Notes: generated by a model not told the origin, from the sequence alone. A DNA stretch of 64,000 bases from Prorocentrum cordatum (GCA_963575745.1 CAUYUJ010006491.1:372942-436941), one strand, 5' to 3'. Positions 42,976 to 52,937 are shown, counted from the stretch's first letter. Numbers and translations are program-made.

Positions 42976-43119
42976 ATATATATATATATATGTATTCAGA
43001 TGTAAAGAACTCCCAAGGGCCCCGCCCTTATCTCCGTGCCTGCTTGCTTTTGCTGCTGTCTTGGCGACTTGCTGCCTCCTTCTACTGCTGCTTCACTTAC
43101 GGCGTGGCGTCGGCGGTTC

Positions 43120-43148
43120 CGGCGCTGCTGCTGCTGCTGCTGCTGCTG

Positions 43149-43200
<52 letters not shown>

Positions 43201-43283
43201 AATACAATACAATACTACTACAATAACAACAACAACTACTACTACTACTGCTGCTGCTACTACTACTACTACTACTACTACTG

Positions 43284-43331
<48 letters not shown>

Positions 43332-43343
43332 TTACTACTGCTA

Positions 43344-43419
<76 letters not shown>

Positions 43420-43445
43420 AACTATTACTACTACTACTGCTGCTG

Positions 43446-43487
<42 letters not shown>

Positions 43488-43600
43488 TTACTACTACTAC
43501 TACGACTACGACTACGACTGCGACTACGACTACGACTACGACTATGACTACTACTACCACCACTACTACCACTACTACCGCTACTGCTACAACTACGACG
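43120..43600 (+). repeat. ACT trinucleotide array (transposon cargo)
   Basis: CTG triplets lead into ~150 ACT triplets with ACA, ATT and ACG interruptions. Confidence 0.95.
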
Positions 43601-43752
43601 ATGAGGAGAAGGAGGAGGATGGCGTTTACCGCTCCTACTAATGTTTGTTTCCTAGAGGCTCCAACTCCTAGGTAGGGTCGCACTGGGATATTTTTTTGGA
43701 CTATTTTTGAACATTCCTCCTGTAGAGGGACGGGCCCGACTTAATCTTAGGG

Positions 43753-44594
43753 CGGCTGGCGGGTTTGCAGGCGGCCTTCAGAGACTCCCAGAAGTCTCCA
43801 GGATGCCCCAGAGGGCCTCCAAAGTCGTCCCCGCTGGCTCCAGCGGTCTCCGACGGCACGCAGTGGCCACAGAGGCTCATTGTGTCCCAGGATGGCCTTC
43901 GTTAGGCGGTCCAAGAAGTGTGAATCGTTGTAAAAGAGGTGTGGTTTCAATGCGTTTGGCTTGTTCACAGTCTCGGCGTGAAACCGCTCGTCGAACCTGA
44001 TCCGGAGGGCCGGGATGGTACAGTGCACGCCCATAGGGGCTTCCAGCGGGCCCAAGGCGTCAGGAGGGTCCCAAGAGGCCTGGTGGAAGGCTTGTGGGGG
44101 GCTTCTGGGTACCTCTGGGTCACTTGGGGGTCAAGTTGGGCGTTTGGGCGACTTTTGAAACCCTTTGGGTGGTTCACGTCACGCCTTGTGCGCATGGTTC
44201 TACTGGGCAACATGCGCCTAGCCCGCGGGGGCCAGTGGAATGCGGGGCCCCCCCAGGAGAACCCCAGGAGTGATTGCCATGACGTTTCGGAGCAGGAGGG
44301 GGGACAAGAGCGGATGCGAAAACTGCAAAGGCGAGGTTCCGGGCGGAGCCCCGCAGACGGACTCCAGCACGCCGCTCCCCAGCGGGGCGCAGCAGGCCCG
44401 CGCTGGGAGTCCCGCCGGCTGCAGCCGCAAGAGCAGTTGGGAGCGCGGTGGTGTGCTGGACGGCGCACGCCGCCGCCCCGGCCTGTGCGTGCGAGGGGTG
44501 GAGGCCTCGCGGGCGCGCTGGCCCAGAAGGAGCTCGCGAGTGCCAGGGCGGGGGGTCCCACGTGCCCCTGCCCTCGCCCTTCAGACGACTGGCA
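43753..44594. other. no recognised gene; CTTGGG-like stretch then GC-rich sequence
   Basis: Decayed GGGGGCTTCTGGG motifs at 43760-44160. The GC-rich part (44300-44590) stays open in several frames but has no recognised domain. Confidence 0.45.
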
Positions 44595-44706
44595 GCGGAG
44601 GAGGAGGAGGAGGAGGAGGAGGAGACGGAGGAGGAGGAGGAGGAGGAGGAGGAGGAGGAGGAGGAGGAGGAGGAGGAGGAGGAGGAGGAGGAGGAGGAGG
44701 AGGAGC
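44595..44706 (+). repeat. (GGA)n microsatellite
   Basis: Near-perfect GGA/GAG triplets. The runs of Glu, Arg or Gly in the three frames are artefacts. Confidence 0.95.
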
Positions 44707-45588
44707 ACCCCCGAGCGAAGTCGGGAGCCGGGTGGTCGACGGCGCGGCCCTCAGCGCGCGAGCTGCCCGCGTGGGATTTCGCGCCCGCGGGCGCGCCCGG
44801 CTCCACGGCGGCGTGCCGCGCTCGCGGCCTGCGAGGGCCGCCGCGGAAGGTCGCCGCGCCCTCGTGCGTGGGAGCTCGGACCCTCGGAAAGTGCGCCCCC
44901 CCCCCCCCTCCCCCCCTTCCAAGGGGGTGGGGGGGGAGCTCCCCCCCCCCCTTGGGGTTACCCAGCGGCGCACCCTCGGACCCTCGGATGAAGCAGTGGC
45001 GAAGCGTCCTGGCTCGCCTGTGGCCCCACCAAGGAAGGTTCTAAGAACCTCTTTGGTGGTGGTTTCCACGAACTGTTCTCAGAGCATTTCTGGCGGAGTC
45101 TGTCCTGTTGTAACGCATCGGGTATCTGTTCCAAGAACATTGTGTTTGTGATTCGAATATTTCTGGCTTCTAAGAAAATTTCGTGGTAGGACTATAGGAT
45201 TGCCGGGACGGTCGGTCCCTGCCCAATCGGACTCCAGTGGTCCAGGGTGCCTCCGCGCGGGGCGAGCCGGAAGCGAGCAGGCGGGGCCTTCGCTGCCCTG
45301 AGGCGTCCAGGTTCAAACGCAGCGCGCTCCGTGTTCCAAGCGTACTTGGTCGAGACGTGGCGCTTCGGTTCCAAGTGTGGGCCTACGTTTTGGCGAGTGT
45401 CTGCGGCCACACGCACGCTTTGAATGTGCATGTTGAGCCGTGTGCCAATGCGCTCAGGGTTGCGTGTTGTGCATCAGGGCTTCCACAGGCAGGACTTCTC
45501 CTGGGACCGCGCCTGCCTCACTGCGAGGTGGCGATGGCGCCTGACGCCCGCGTCCGGCCCCCTGCCCATGTCCGCTCCCTGCGTGCGG
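44707..45588. other. no recognised gene; C and G runs
   Basis: GC-rich first part with homopolymer C/G runs at 44890-44955, then moderate-GC sequence. No recognised domain. Confidence 0.45.
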
Positions 45589-45596
45589 GCTTACCA

Positions 45597-45757
45597 CTAA
45601 ATCGGGCTTGTCCCTCCACAGGGGGAAGACTCAAAATTAGTCAAAAAATAATCACGGGACTACTTTCAGAGTATTTTTTGACCATTGTGGCGTATTTTTG
45701 CTTGTGTTTGTTAGTTTTCGTCGGAGATCCCCCTGTAGGGGGACGCGCCCGACCTGA
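45597..45757. mobile_element. 161-bp inverted-repeat MITE of the TTAAGTCGGGC family, copy 2
   Basis: Ends CTAAATCGGGC and GCCCGACCTGA continue into TCCC(T/C)CCACAGGGGGA and TCCCCCTGTAGGGGGA. Flanked by the exact 8-bp repeat GCTTACCA at 45589-45596 and 45758-45765. AT-rich interior. Confidence 0.8.
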
Positions 45758-46031
45758 GCTTACCAGTTCCGCACCCAGGCGGCCACCACCGCCGGGAGGG
45801 GGAGGGGGAGGGGGCAGCGACGCTTGGACGTCTTGGTCCTTCCTGGGAGGGGGAGGGGACCGGGGGAGGGGGAGGGGACCGGGGGAGGGGGGGAGCGACC
45901 GAGAAGCGAGGCGCGCCTGGGCGTCCTGGCCCTTCCTGGGGCGTGCGGGGGGGGGGATGGGGGGCCTCCGGAGGCCCACACGCCTGCGGTGGGCTTTCCC
46001 CCACCGCCGAGGCCCGTGCTTCGGCCTTGCC

Positions 46032-46190
46032 TGAAGTCGGGCGTGTCCCCTCTACAGGAGGAGTATTCCAAAATAGTTAAAAAATATTCAGGGGACTATG
46101 TATAGAGTATTTGTTTACCATTTTGGGGTATGATTCAATTTTTTAAATTTTCGTTCAAAATCCCCCTGCAGGGGGACGGGCCCGACTTAA
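46032..46190. mobile_element. 159-bp inverted-repeat MITE of the TTAAGTCGGGC family, copy 3
   Basis: Ends TGAAGTCGGGC and GCCCGACTTAA. The interior shares AAAATAGTTAAAAAATATTC and TTTACCATTTTGGGGTAT-like blocks with copy 2. Flanks GCCTTGCC (46024-46031) and GTCTTGCC (46191-46198) match at 7 of 8 bases. Confidence 0.8.
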
Positions 46191-46199
46191 GTCTTGCCG

Positions 46200-47134
46200 A
46201 GAGTGCGCCGTTCTGGAAGCCTGTAGACAACTATTTCGGAGCACCCACGAGTCGACTCGGCCAGGAGACCGTGCGCCTATCCCCTGGCGATAACCAGCGT
46301 GACATGAGTGGTTGGGAGGAGGGGGTGAGGGGGCCAGTCGCTCCACGATTCGCGCCAGTGTCCTCTGGGGAGTGCCCGGGGATGGCTGGTCGATGGCGCG
46401 AATCGTGATGTGATCAGGGGGGGAGCCCTGACCTCCCAGTCAGGCAAGCCCGGCGCTCATACGGCGCATAGGCGAATAAGAATCGGTTGCAGGTAGTGGC
46501 GCCACCCTGCGGAGGAGGGGGAGAACAGGCGGGGGAATGAGGACAGGGAGGAGGGGAGGAACAGCAGAGAGATCACGCTAAGATTCAATGCCCCGGGAAG
46601 AAGCGCAAAAGCGCAAGGGGCCCTGTGCGGTTTAGGCCTGCCCATGCTTCTAGGCGTGTCCGTGCCAGGCTGGCACGCTGAACGCCTCAATGGGTCGTTT
46701 CCGGGCAGCGCTGCAATCTTCTTGGGTAGTGCCGTTTGGCGCTCGCGAAGGGACCTTCCCGAGTGTCGTAAAATAGGTCTCCTAGGACAGACCTGTCTGA
46801 ACTGCCCAGAAAGTCGCGGCTGGAAGTTAGACGTCGAGCACCTGGTGCCATTTTTTAGCCCCCTTGGAGTCGGCCGCGAGCGAGGGGGGGAAGGTGAGAA
46901 GGATAAGGCCTTCTCAGAAGGTGACGGGGCTTCTCAGAAGCCCCCTGGCCTTCTGAGAAGTTTCTGGCGTCTCCGGGGAAGGCTCAGGAAACCTCTCCGA
47001 AGGCCGGGGGACCTCCGAGCCTTCCCAGAAGGCCCGCTCCCTCTCACTTCCCCTCCGGGCTCGCCGCCGATGGAGGGTCAGGGGTGGCAGCGGGGGGGGA
47101 GGCGGGCGGGGGGGCTGGGGGCGGTCACGGGTGG
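46200..47134. other. no recognised gene; CTTCTGAGAAG palindromes
   Basis: At 46905-47035, CTTCTCAGAAG, CTTCTGAGAAG and CCGAAGGCC-like palindromes form a cluster similar to that at 27540-27600. The rest is single-copy-looking. Confidence 0.5.
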
Positions 47135-47136
47135 TA

Positions 47137-47313
47137 CAGTCGGGGCCCTGAAGAAGGAACCCTTTTCGTTGGGGAGGGGCTCCGCGTTCCTTAAGTGTTT
47201 CACAGCTTTGCCTCAGGTTTTCCTGATGTTTTCGATGGGAAATCGAAGTTCAACGCATGGAAAACAGGGGCCTCGTTCCCCATCTAGGGTTCCTTAGGTC
47301 AACGCCCCGACTG
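47137..47313 (+). mobile_element. 177-bp TA-flanked MITE (Tc1/mariner-type ends), copy 1
   Basis: Starts CAGTCGGGGCCCTGAAGAAG and ends GGTCAACGCCCCGACTG, giving ~30-bp inverted repeats with a diverged middle. TA lies directly on both sides (47135-47136 and 47314-47315). Copy 2 at 51656-51833 is nearly identical in the opposite orientation. TA duplication plus CAGT ends is the Tc1/mariner pattern; no transposase is present. Confidence 0.8.
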
Positions 47314-47315
47314 TA

Positions 47316-47918
47316 TCGCGAATGGCAGGGAAACAACGGGCCCCTGCTGCTCTGCTGTGCCATCGGGCCGCGCAGCGCCTCCGGGCTCCTTGCCCACTGG
47401 GCGATCCGTCAGGGAAGGCCGTGGCGGCCACAAGGGTGTGGTTACGCCGGGGCGTGGTTTGCGATCGGCACCGTTGGGGCCCGGGGAGCGTGACGCTGTC
47501 CTCGTCGGACCTCCTCGGGGCGCAGCGGAGAGCTCTGTCGAGGTCCTCGCCCGCCCCCCATGGTGCCCACCAGGGTGCCGGTTGCAAACCACAACCTTGG
47601 CAAATCACACCCTCCAGAGTCGCCGACCCGAAGCGTCTTCGGGCGGCTTTCTCTCTTTCCTCGCTCGGCGGCGAAGTCCGAACCTTACCTACCCTCGCCG
47701 ATCCACGAGTCAGGCATTTTTCGATGGGCGGCAGAGGTAGCATTCGGAACTCGTCGAGCACGCGGCGAAGTCCGAACCCTACCCCCGCCTCCCATCGATT
47801 CGGGAGAATCGATGGTTGGATGGGGTATCCCTGTGCTCCTGAAATTACCCCCCTTGGGATATAAGAAGGTTCGGGGTCCAGGGGGGATAATAAACAATTT
47901 CCCGGAGACCGCAGCACA
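47316..47918. other. no recognised gene; GGCGAAGTCCGAACC direct repeat
   Basis: GGCGAAGTCCGAACC(C/T)TACC occurs twice about 93 bp apart (47669 and 47762), each followed by a CC(A/C)TCGAT/CCGATCCACGA-like stretch. Confidence 0.5.
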
Positions 47919-47944
47919 ATGATGAAGATGATGACGATGATGAA

Positions 47945-48014
<70 letters not shown>

Positions 48015-48120
48015 CTGATGATGATGATGATGATGATGATGATTCTGATGCTGATGCTGATGCTGATGATAATGATGAGGATGATGATGATGATGATGAT
48101 GATGATGCTGATGCTGATGC

Positions 48121-48182
<62 letters not shown>

Positions 48183-48183
48183 A
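47919..48183 (+). repeat. (GAT/ATG)n microsatellite
   Basis: Long pure ATG runs with CTG interruptions, directly upstream of the voltage-sensor gene. Confidence 0.95.
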
Positions 48184-48320
48184 TGTTCCTGGATGCGGTA
48201 CAGAAATCCGTAAGACATCCTTACGATTCCTGCTGGTGCTGAGGCCTGGCGCGGTTCTCGCAGTGATGGTGCAGGGCCAGATTCCAGCAGCACGGGCGAT
48301 GAAAAGCACGGCTCTCCAGC

Positions 48321-49517
48321 ATGCACTCTTTGAGCTCCGATGCATTGAATGTCTCGAAGGCCGTGACCTCGATCCCCTCCAATCGCTCCAATCTGACCTC
48401 GGACTCGCGGGGACGCAGAGCTGGGGCCAAGCTTAGCAGGCATCGCACGAACGAAGAGATCTCTTCGTGCCGATCATGGCTGCGCGACTTGGAGGAGTCG
48501 TTGCCATTTCAGGGTCTTGTTGTGCTGGTGGTTCTTGTAGATATTGTGGTATCGCTGTTTTATTTGAGCAGAAGCTCGCAGACGCAGGCACCCCTGTGGT
48601 TCGAAATCGCCATTCTGGCGATCCTCTGGCTGGACATCATCAGCCGGATCATCGCGCACGGCCGGAACTTTTTCTTCGGCATCGGCCGCACGATGAATGT
48701 CTTCGAGCTCTGCGTCGTTGTGTTCTGCTCGCTCGTTGCCTACCTCGAGCAGCACGCGGGTGAAGTTGTCCCCACGGGCTGGCTGCGCGTGCTCGGCCGC
48801 ATGGCACGCTTTTTTCGCACGTGCGTCAAGGCCCACCAGCAGAAGAACCGGCTGCTGAAGGCCGCGCAGCGAGAGATGCAGACAAGGGCCTTCCAAGTCT
48901 TGCAGAAGGCCTGGCGGCGCACGCAAAGGGGGGCGGACGAGATTGGCGGCCTCCTGATAATGAAGGCGAGGGGCTTCCAAGACGGCAAGGGCCTTCCAGA
49001 AGGGCCCGGCTGCTTCCGAGAAGCCCTGTGCCCTCGAAGGACCCTCCCCCCCGCCTTCTTGGACGGCCGCCCCCCTCGCACCACCCCTTGGTACGCGCCG
49101 CCAGCTTGAGAGGTGCTCGGCGACCTCGTCAAGGTCTCGGAGGAAGATCTCATCTTGGACCCGCTCCAGGGCTTCCTGCGCCTGCGCGACGCGGAGGTGC
49201 CGCCCCCGGCAACCTTTGGCTCCTCTGAGCGCCCTCTCGGGGGAGTGGCTTGGGCGGCCGGAGGCGTCTCTCTGCGCCCACTAGCAGGCGATGATGTGCG
49301 CTTTCCTGGAAGTGACTGGACTGTGCGCCCACCGCCAGGTGACGATGTGCGCTTCCCTGGAAGTGGCTGGGCTCGGCTGCGCGTAAGGAGTGACACTGCG
49401 CAGGAGCTGCCACTGGCGCTGGCCCGCAGGCGTGCCCCCCCGGCAGTGGCCGGCGCGCTTGGATCTGGCCGCCCCGTGGCCCCCGAGAGCAGCACACCGA
49501 AGGCCACTCTTGCCTAA
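48321..49517 (+). CDS. voltage-sensor-domain protein (Hv1-like or VGIC-type), two predicted exons
   Basis: Exon 1 (48321-48965) encodes four likely membrane segments: S1 at residues 61-82 with Asp74 in the middle, S2 at 92-112 with Asp105 and Arg109, S3 at 125-141, and S4 at 154-170 with Arg156, 160, 163 and 166 in RVLGRMARFFR. The S1 Asp, S2 acid-x3-base and the short S4 resemble voltage-gated proton channels. A basic helix (KNRLLKAAQREM ... KAWRRTQ) follows S4, as in the Hv1 coiled coil. No pore or phosphatase domain is seen. The frame would stop at 49109. A GC-AG intron (48966-49112) joins ATG AAG in phase to GTG CTC GGC and extends the protein to 49517 as VLGDLVKVSEEDLILDPLQG plus a tail with two GDDVRFPGS repeats. 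Start codon is the first Met in frame; an upstream exon is possible. It may instead be a fragment of a larger channel. Confidence 0.6.
48966..49112 (+). other. predicted 147-bp GC-AG intron
   Basis: The donor AAG|GCGAGG and acceptor TTGAGAG|GTGC keep codon phase. Non-canonical GC donors and AG|G acceptors are common in dinoflagellates. Prediction only; the alternative is that the protein ends in this segment. Confidence 0.4.
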
Positions 49518-49519
49518 TT

Positions 49520-50470
49520 AGGGTCACCCCTGCGTGTGGGCGGCTGGGAGGGAGGGTTGGCCACATCTGCTTCCGCCGCCCTCTTTCCCCCTCTCCCCCT
49601 TTCCTTTTTTTGTCGTTGTTCTTTCTTTCTTTATTCTTTATTGTTTTTTCTTGTTGTTATCCTTTTTTGTCTTTTTTTGTTCTTTATTTCTTTCTCTCGC
49701 TCTCTCCTCCTGCTGCTCCTCCCCCCTCTCAAGTTCGGTGTCGAGAGTCGGGGGTCTGCTGCTACGCGATGAGGGTCCACGGAAAAGAGGTGTGGTTCCA
49801 TGCCAAGTGGCTGGAGAACCCCCACACTGGAGTGTTTCAGTAGAGGATGGCAGATGTGTTGTGCCCCTCCTATCTTTGGGTTGCGAGTTGACAGAATTGT
49901 CAGCCTTACGTTAGCGGCGCCTTGAGCCGGGCAGATCGTCAGAGGCTTGCAATCCGTACGCAGGTGCAATGGGAAAATTTTGAGGAGCTTCATCTACCGC
50001 TTACGGTGCGAGGTGGCTTTATCGGCGACCTGCAAGTAGACATTGGAAACGTGATGAGGGCCTCCGCTGACAAGGACGGGATGCTTGTCGCATTGGGGGG
50101 GGCGTCCAGTGCACAGGCTTTTCATTGGCGGAATGAAGTAGCAGGGAGGACTTCGAAGTACACAAGCGTGAGTGTCGTCCTATTCTCCTGTCCTCCCTCT
50201 CCTCATCCGCCCAAACTCCCCCGCCTCTCCCTTCCTCCTCCTTATCTTCGTCCTCCCCATCCTCCTCTTTGTACTTGTCATCATCCTCGGGCTCGTCTTC
50301 CTCCTCCTTATGCTCCTCATGTTCCTCAATCCCTCTCTTCCTCGCCGCACAGGCAGACGCGTCGGTAGGGAGGGCTGGGCGTTTGGCGTGACACATCCTC
50401 ACACCTGATGCTCCGAAAGCTCGACATGCTCAGCATTGGCACAGACGGAGTCGAAGAAAAACAACAGGAT
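49520..50470. other. T- and CT-rich tracts with a short conserved-looking peptide
   Basis: T/CT-rich at 49590-49720, CT-rich at 50170-50330. Between them see 49930-50060. No complete gene recognised. Confidence 0.45.
49930..50060 (+). pseudogene. possible fragment of a VPS13/chorein N-terminal domain
   Basis: In the frame of 49922, residues LHLPLTVRGGFIGDLQVDI resemble the LxLPxxVxxGxIGxLxxxI signature of chorein N-terminal domains (lipid-transfer VPS13 family). Only this short segment matches; upstream and downstream residues do not, so it may be one exon, a relic or chance. Confidence 0.25.
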
Positions 50471-50632
50471 AAACATAAGTCATCCAGGGCTCCGCGCGGA
50501 TTTCTTGGATCGGCGATGGGCCCCCCTTGGCGGCGCCTTCGGCGCTGCCCCTGACATGCTCGGCGCGCGCCAGGGAGGGGAGGCCCAGCGCAGATTCAAG
50601 AAATCCGCCCGGAGCTCCGCAAGTTTATGTTT
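50471..50632. mobile_element. 162-bp inverted-repeat element (AAACATAA ends)
   Basis: AAACATAAGT and the reverse complement of AAGTTTATGTTT close the element. Inside, GGGCTCCGCGCGGATTTCTT pairs with AAGAAATCCGCCCGGAGC; arms total ~50 bp. No second copy found. Confidence 0.65.
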
Positions 50633-50639
50633 ATGCAGT

Positions 50640-51469
50640 TGTTCCGTCTTCGATGGGGGGCGTGCCGTTTTCAAACTGTGGCTCTCGCCTCGGGCTTAGA
50701 GACTTACACATTTGGTTTGAACGCCACCAGCAGTTCAGTGATACGGATGGGGGGGAGAGGCGGTTCTCAACAAGCAGTTCCTGTCTCAGACCGCGCGCAT
50801 ATGTTTGCCTTGATTCCAGGCAGTTGCACGGATAGAGAAGAGGCAGCGTTCCGTTCATTTTTCAACATGCTCCCCTTGCGTGAGCGGCGCGCACATTCGG
50901 TGTTTAAGAGTTGCCAATGGTTGCGCAGATGGAGGGCGGGTCCTTTTCGACTTGGGTTTCTCGCAACAGCTACAAGGATGGAGGGCAATTTGTTTTTGCA
51001 ATATGCTTCATGCTTGAGACTCCCACTGGTTTGATGAGCCGAAGCATGAAGCAGTGCAGCAGTGACTCGGGTGGAGGGTTGCCCCTTTTCGAATTTGGTT
51101 TCTTCTTTGATGCAGGCTGTTCATTTTTTGTAACGCCCCAGAACCAGAAGCAGGGCAGTAGCTACACATCTGGAAGGCGCTTCCTTTTCAAGAAAGAAGC
51201 TCTTGCTGGACACTGGCTTCATCATCCAAGTCATCGCGATACCTTCCGATCGGGGCGGGTACCTTTTTCGAAAGGGGGGTCCCTGGAATGGGGGGGCAGT
51301 GGAGGGTGGGGAGCTGGAGCAGGGGGAGGTGGAGGAGGGAACACACTTGAGGAGATGTCGGTTGGGAGCGCGCAAGACGAGCTCCCCCTCTGAGTGGGTG
51401 CCCCCGAAGGCCTCTAGCTGCCAGCGGCCAGCGGCCGCAGCGACAGCCTGCCTTTGCTTCCTGTGAGAT
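50640..51469. other. no recognised gene
   Basis: Moderate-GC sequence with loosely repeated GG(A/G)GG(G/C)...CCTTTTTCGA motifs at about 50660, 50930, 51075 and 51260. It borders the left repeat of the copia-like element. Confidence 0.45.
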
Positions 51470-51586
51470 CACGATCGGATCGAGAGAGGACGAGCGGGGC
51501 GCCAGAGAGGAGACTCGGGGAGCGATGGGCCCTCTCCCTCCTGAGGTCTTGCAGACTTGAGCCGCAGCGAGTGCAGGGTATTCAGC
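51470..51586 (-). repeat. 117-bp direct repeat, candidate 3' LTR
   Basis: Gapless match to 59969-60085, about 85% identical by hand count, same orientation. It brackets the retroelement on its 3' side. The pair may be LTR remnants; the true LTR could be longer and decayed. Confidence 0.55.
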
Positions 51587-51655
51587 ACTTTTGACGTCGC
51601 AGCGCGGCAGAGGCGATCCGCACGCGCGCTCTAGTAGGCCGGGCTCGGGCAGATA

Positions 51656-51833
51656 CAGTCGGGGCGTTGACCTAAGGAACCCTAAATATGGAACGAGGCC
51701 CCTTTTTTTTCCAGAAGTTAAACTTCGATTTCCTATCGAGAACCTAAGGGAAGCCTGAGGCAAGCTGTGAAACACTTAAGGAACGCGGAGCCCCTCCCCA
51801 ACGAAGAGGGTTCCTTCTTCAGGGCCCCGACTG
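51656..51833 (-). mobile_element. 178-bp TA-flanked MITE (Tc1/mariner-type ends), copy 2
   Basis: Reverse-complement copy of 47137-47313 with the same CAGTCGGGG and CCCCGACTG ends, flanked by TA at 51654-51655 and 51834-51835. It sits between the integrase remnant and the candidate 3' LTR. Confidence 0.8.
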
Positions 51834-51929
51834 TATTAGTTGTCAGGCTGCAAGAGAGGAGAAGGGGCTGGAGGGCGGCCGCGGAAGGCGGGCGAAAGAG
51901 GAATGGCACACACACGCGCACGCGCACAT

Positions 51930-52930
51930 GGCACGAAGACCTCCGGCGACCGGACGAACGCTCGAAGCATCTGCTCTTGCTTGCCACGGTCTCGTGGAGT
52001 AGGAGTTCGACTTCAGAGAGACAGGTGTAGGGAGCCCAGAAAGGACGTACGCGTACGTCATGTACGTGTACGTCCTTCTTTCGCTCCTGAAGGTGGGGCG
52101 AACTGCTTCGGCGGCCTTGGCCATGGTGGCTTGACACGGTGTCAGTGGCGTCCGGCTTGGCCGTTTTGCCACGGACTCGTGGCGTCGCACACGTGTCGAA
52201 AGGTCCGACGTGCTCGCAGACCCTCCCAGACGCCCCAAGGAATGTAGACCTCCCTCACTCATGAGAACCTCTGGGGGACCGAATATTCGCAACCAGCAGC
52301 GCTCGAAGGTGGCCAAACGTGCTCGGCGCTGAGTGCCTCGTTCGGAGGTGTCATATGGCACTGCTGAAACCCCGACCCATGCTCCATAACATTCAGAAGC
52401 GTCAATTTACTTCCGAGAATGTTCATGAATAAACCGGCCACGGCTGCGAGTCGGTTGACCCTGCAGGTCCTGGGAATTGCCGCGCGGCGACCCCAGGAGG
52501 GTCTAGCGTGATTGTCGCACTGCTCGCAACGAAACTCATGCTTCACAAACTCGAGAACGTCGGCCCTGGCGTGAGCAAGTCGGAGCATTTTCAAAAAAGG
52601 CGTCCCTGGGAGGATGACCAAGGTTGGCGTGAGTCTTGAGGACCTCCTCTCGGAGGGCTTCGCTTAGCTTTCCCTTGGAAGGTCCCAAGGGGTCGTCGTT
52701 ACCGGCTCCTTTTCAGATTCCGAGTCCTCGGCGTCCTGGGCGGCCCAGGTCACCCTCCCTCCTTCTTCGATCGACAGGTATTCGAACACGTCCCCGACGT
52801 CTCCTGAGCATTCCTCCTGATGCCCGAGAGCGGAGGCAGACTCCAGGACTCCCTCTCTGATGGCCTCGACGAGCTCAGGGGGGTCGATTTCCGCGGCGTG
52901 GGTCATAAAATTGCTTGCCACACAGCTCAC
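51930..52930 (-). pseudogene. retroviral-type integrase of the copia-like element
   Basis: Zinc-binding part at about 52650-52510: EVLKTHANLGHPPRDAF then FVKHEFRCEQC, i.e. His, His, Cys, Cys in order. The core follows: RRAAIPRTCRVN, LLNVMEHGSGFQQC, and in another frame IFGPPEVLMSEGG, where relatives have a catalytic Asp in LMSDGG. AAVAGLF stands where VGVDLF is expected, so the first catalytic Asp is lost too. Downstream, LLHETVASKSRCFERS continues the family after the 52028-52090 insertion. It would insert cDNA into the genome; this copy cannot. Confidence 0.65.
52028..52090. mobile_element. GGACGTAC-family element, copy 2 (63 bp), inside the integrase
   Basis: Left end AGGGAGCCCAGAAAGGACGT and right end CGTCCTTCTTTCGCTCCTGA, the same ends as 17267-17419 with most of the interior missing. 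Flanked by AGGTGT and AGGTGG (5 of 6). Confidence 0.65.
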
Positions 52931-52937
52931 GATAACT

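Larger units (their letters stand above)
42166..43744. mobile_element. 1.58-kb inverted-repeat transposon carrying simple-repeat cargo
   Basis: The ends TTAAGTCGGGC and GCCCGACTTAA begin ~30-bp imperfect inverted repeats that contain a self-complementary TCCCCCTACAGGGGGA-like core. An exact 8-bp direct repeat (TCTTAGGG) flanks both sides. The outer ~60 bp on each side are homologous to the 160-bp elements at 45597 and 46032, in opposite orientation. The extra ~1.4 kb in the middle is TAGCA, TAGATG and ACT repeats plus two unique stretches. No transposase frame was found, so it is non-autonomous. 8-bp duplications are typical of hAT and some other families; the superfamily is not settled. Confidence 0.75.

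Noticed and set aside
42608-43675. 355-codon frame with Val-Asp and Thr runs
   Set aside because: Translation of TAGATG and ACT arrays inside the 1.58-kb transposon.
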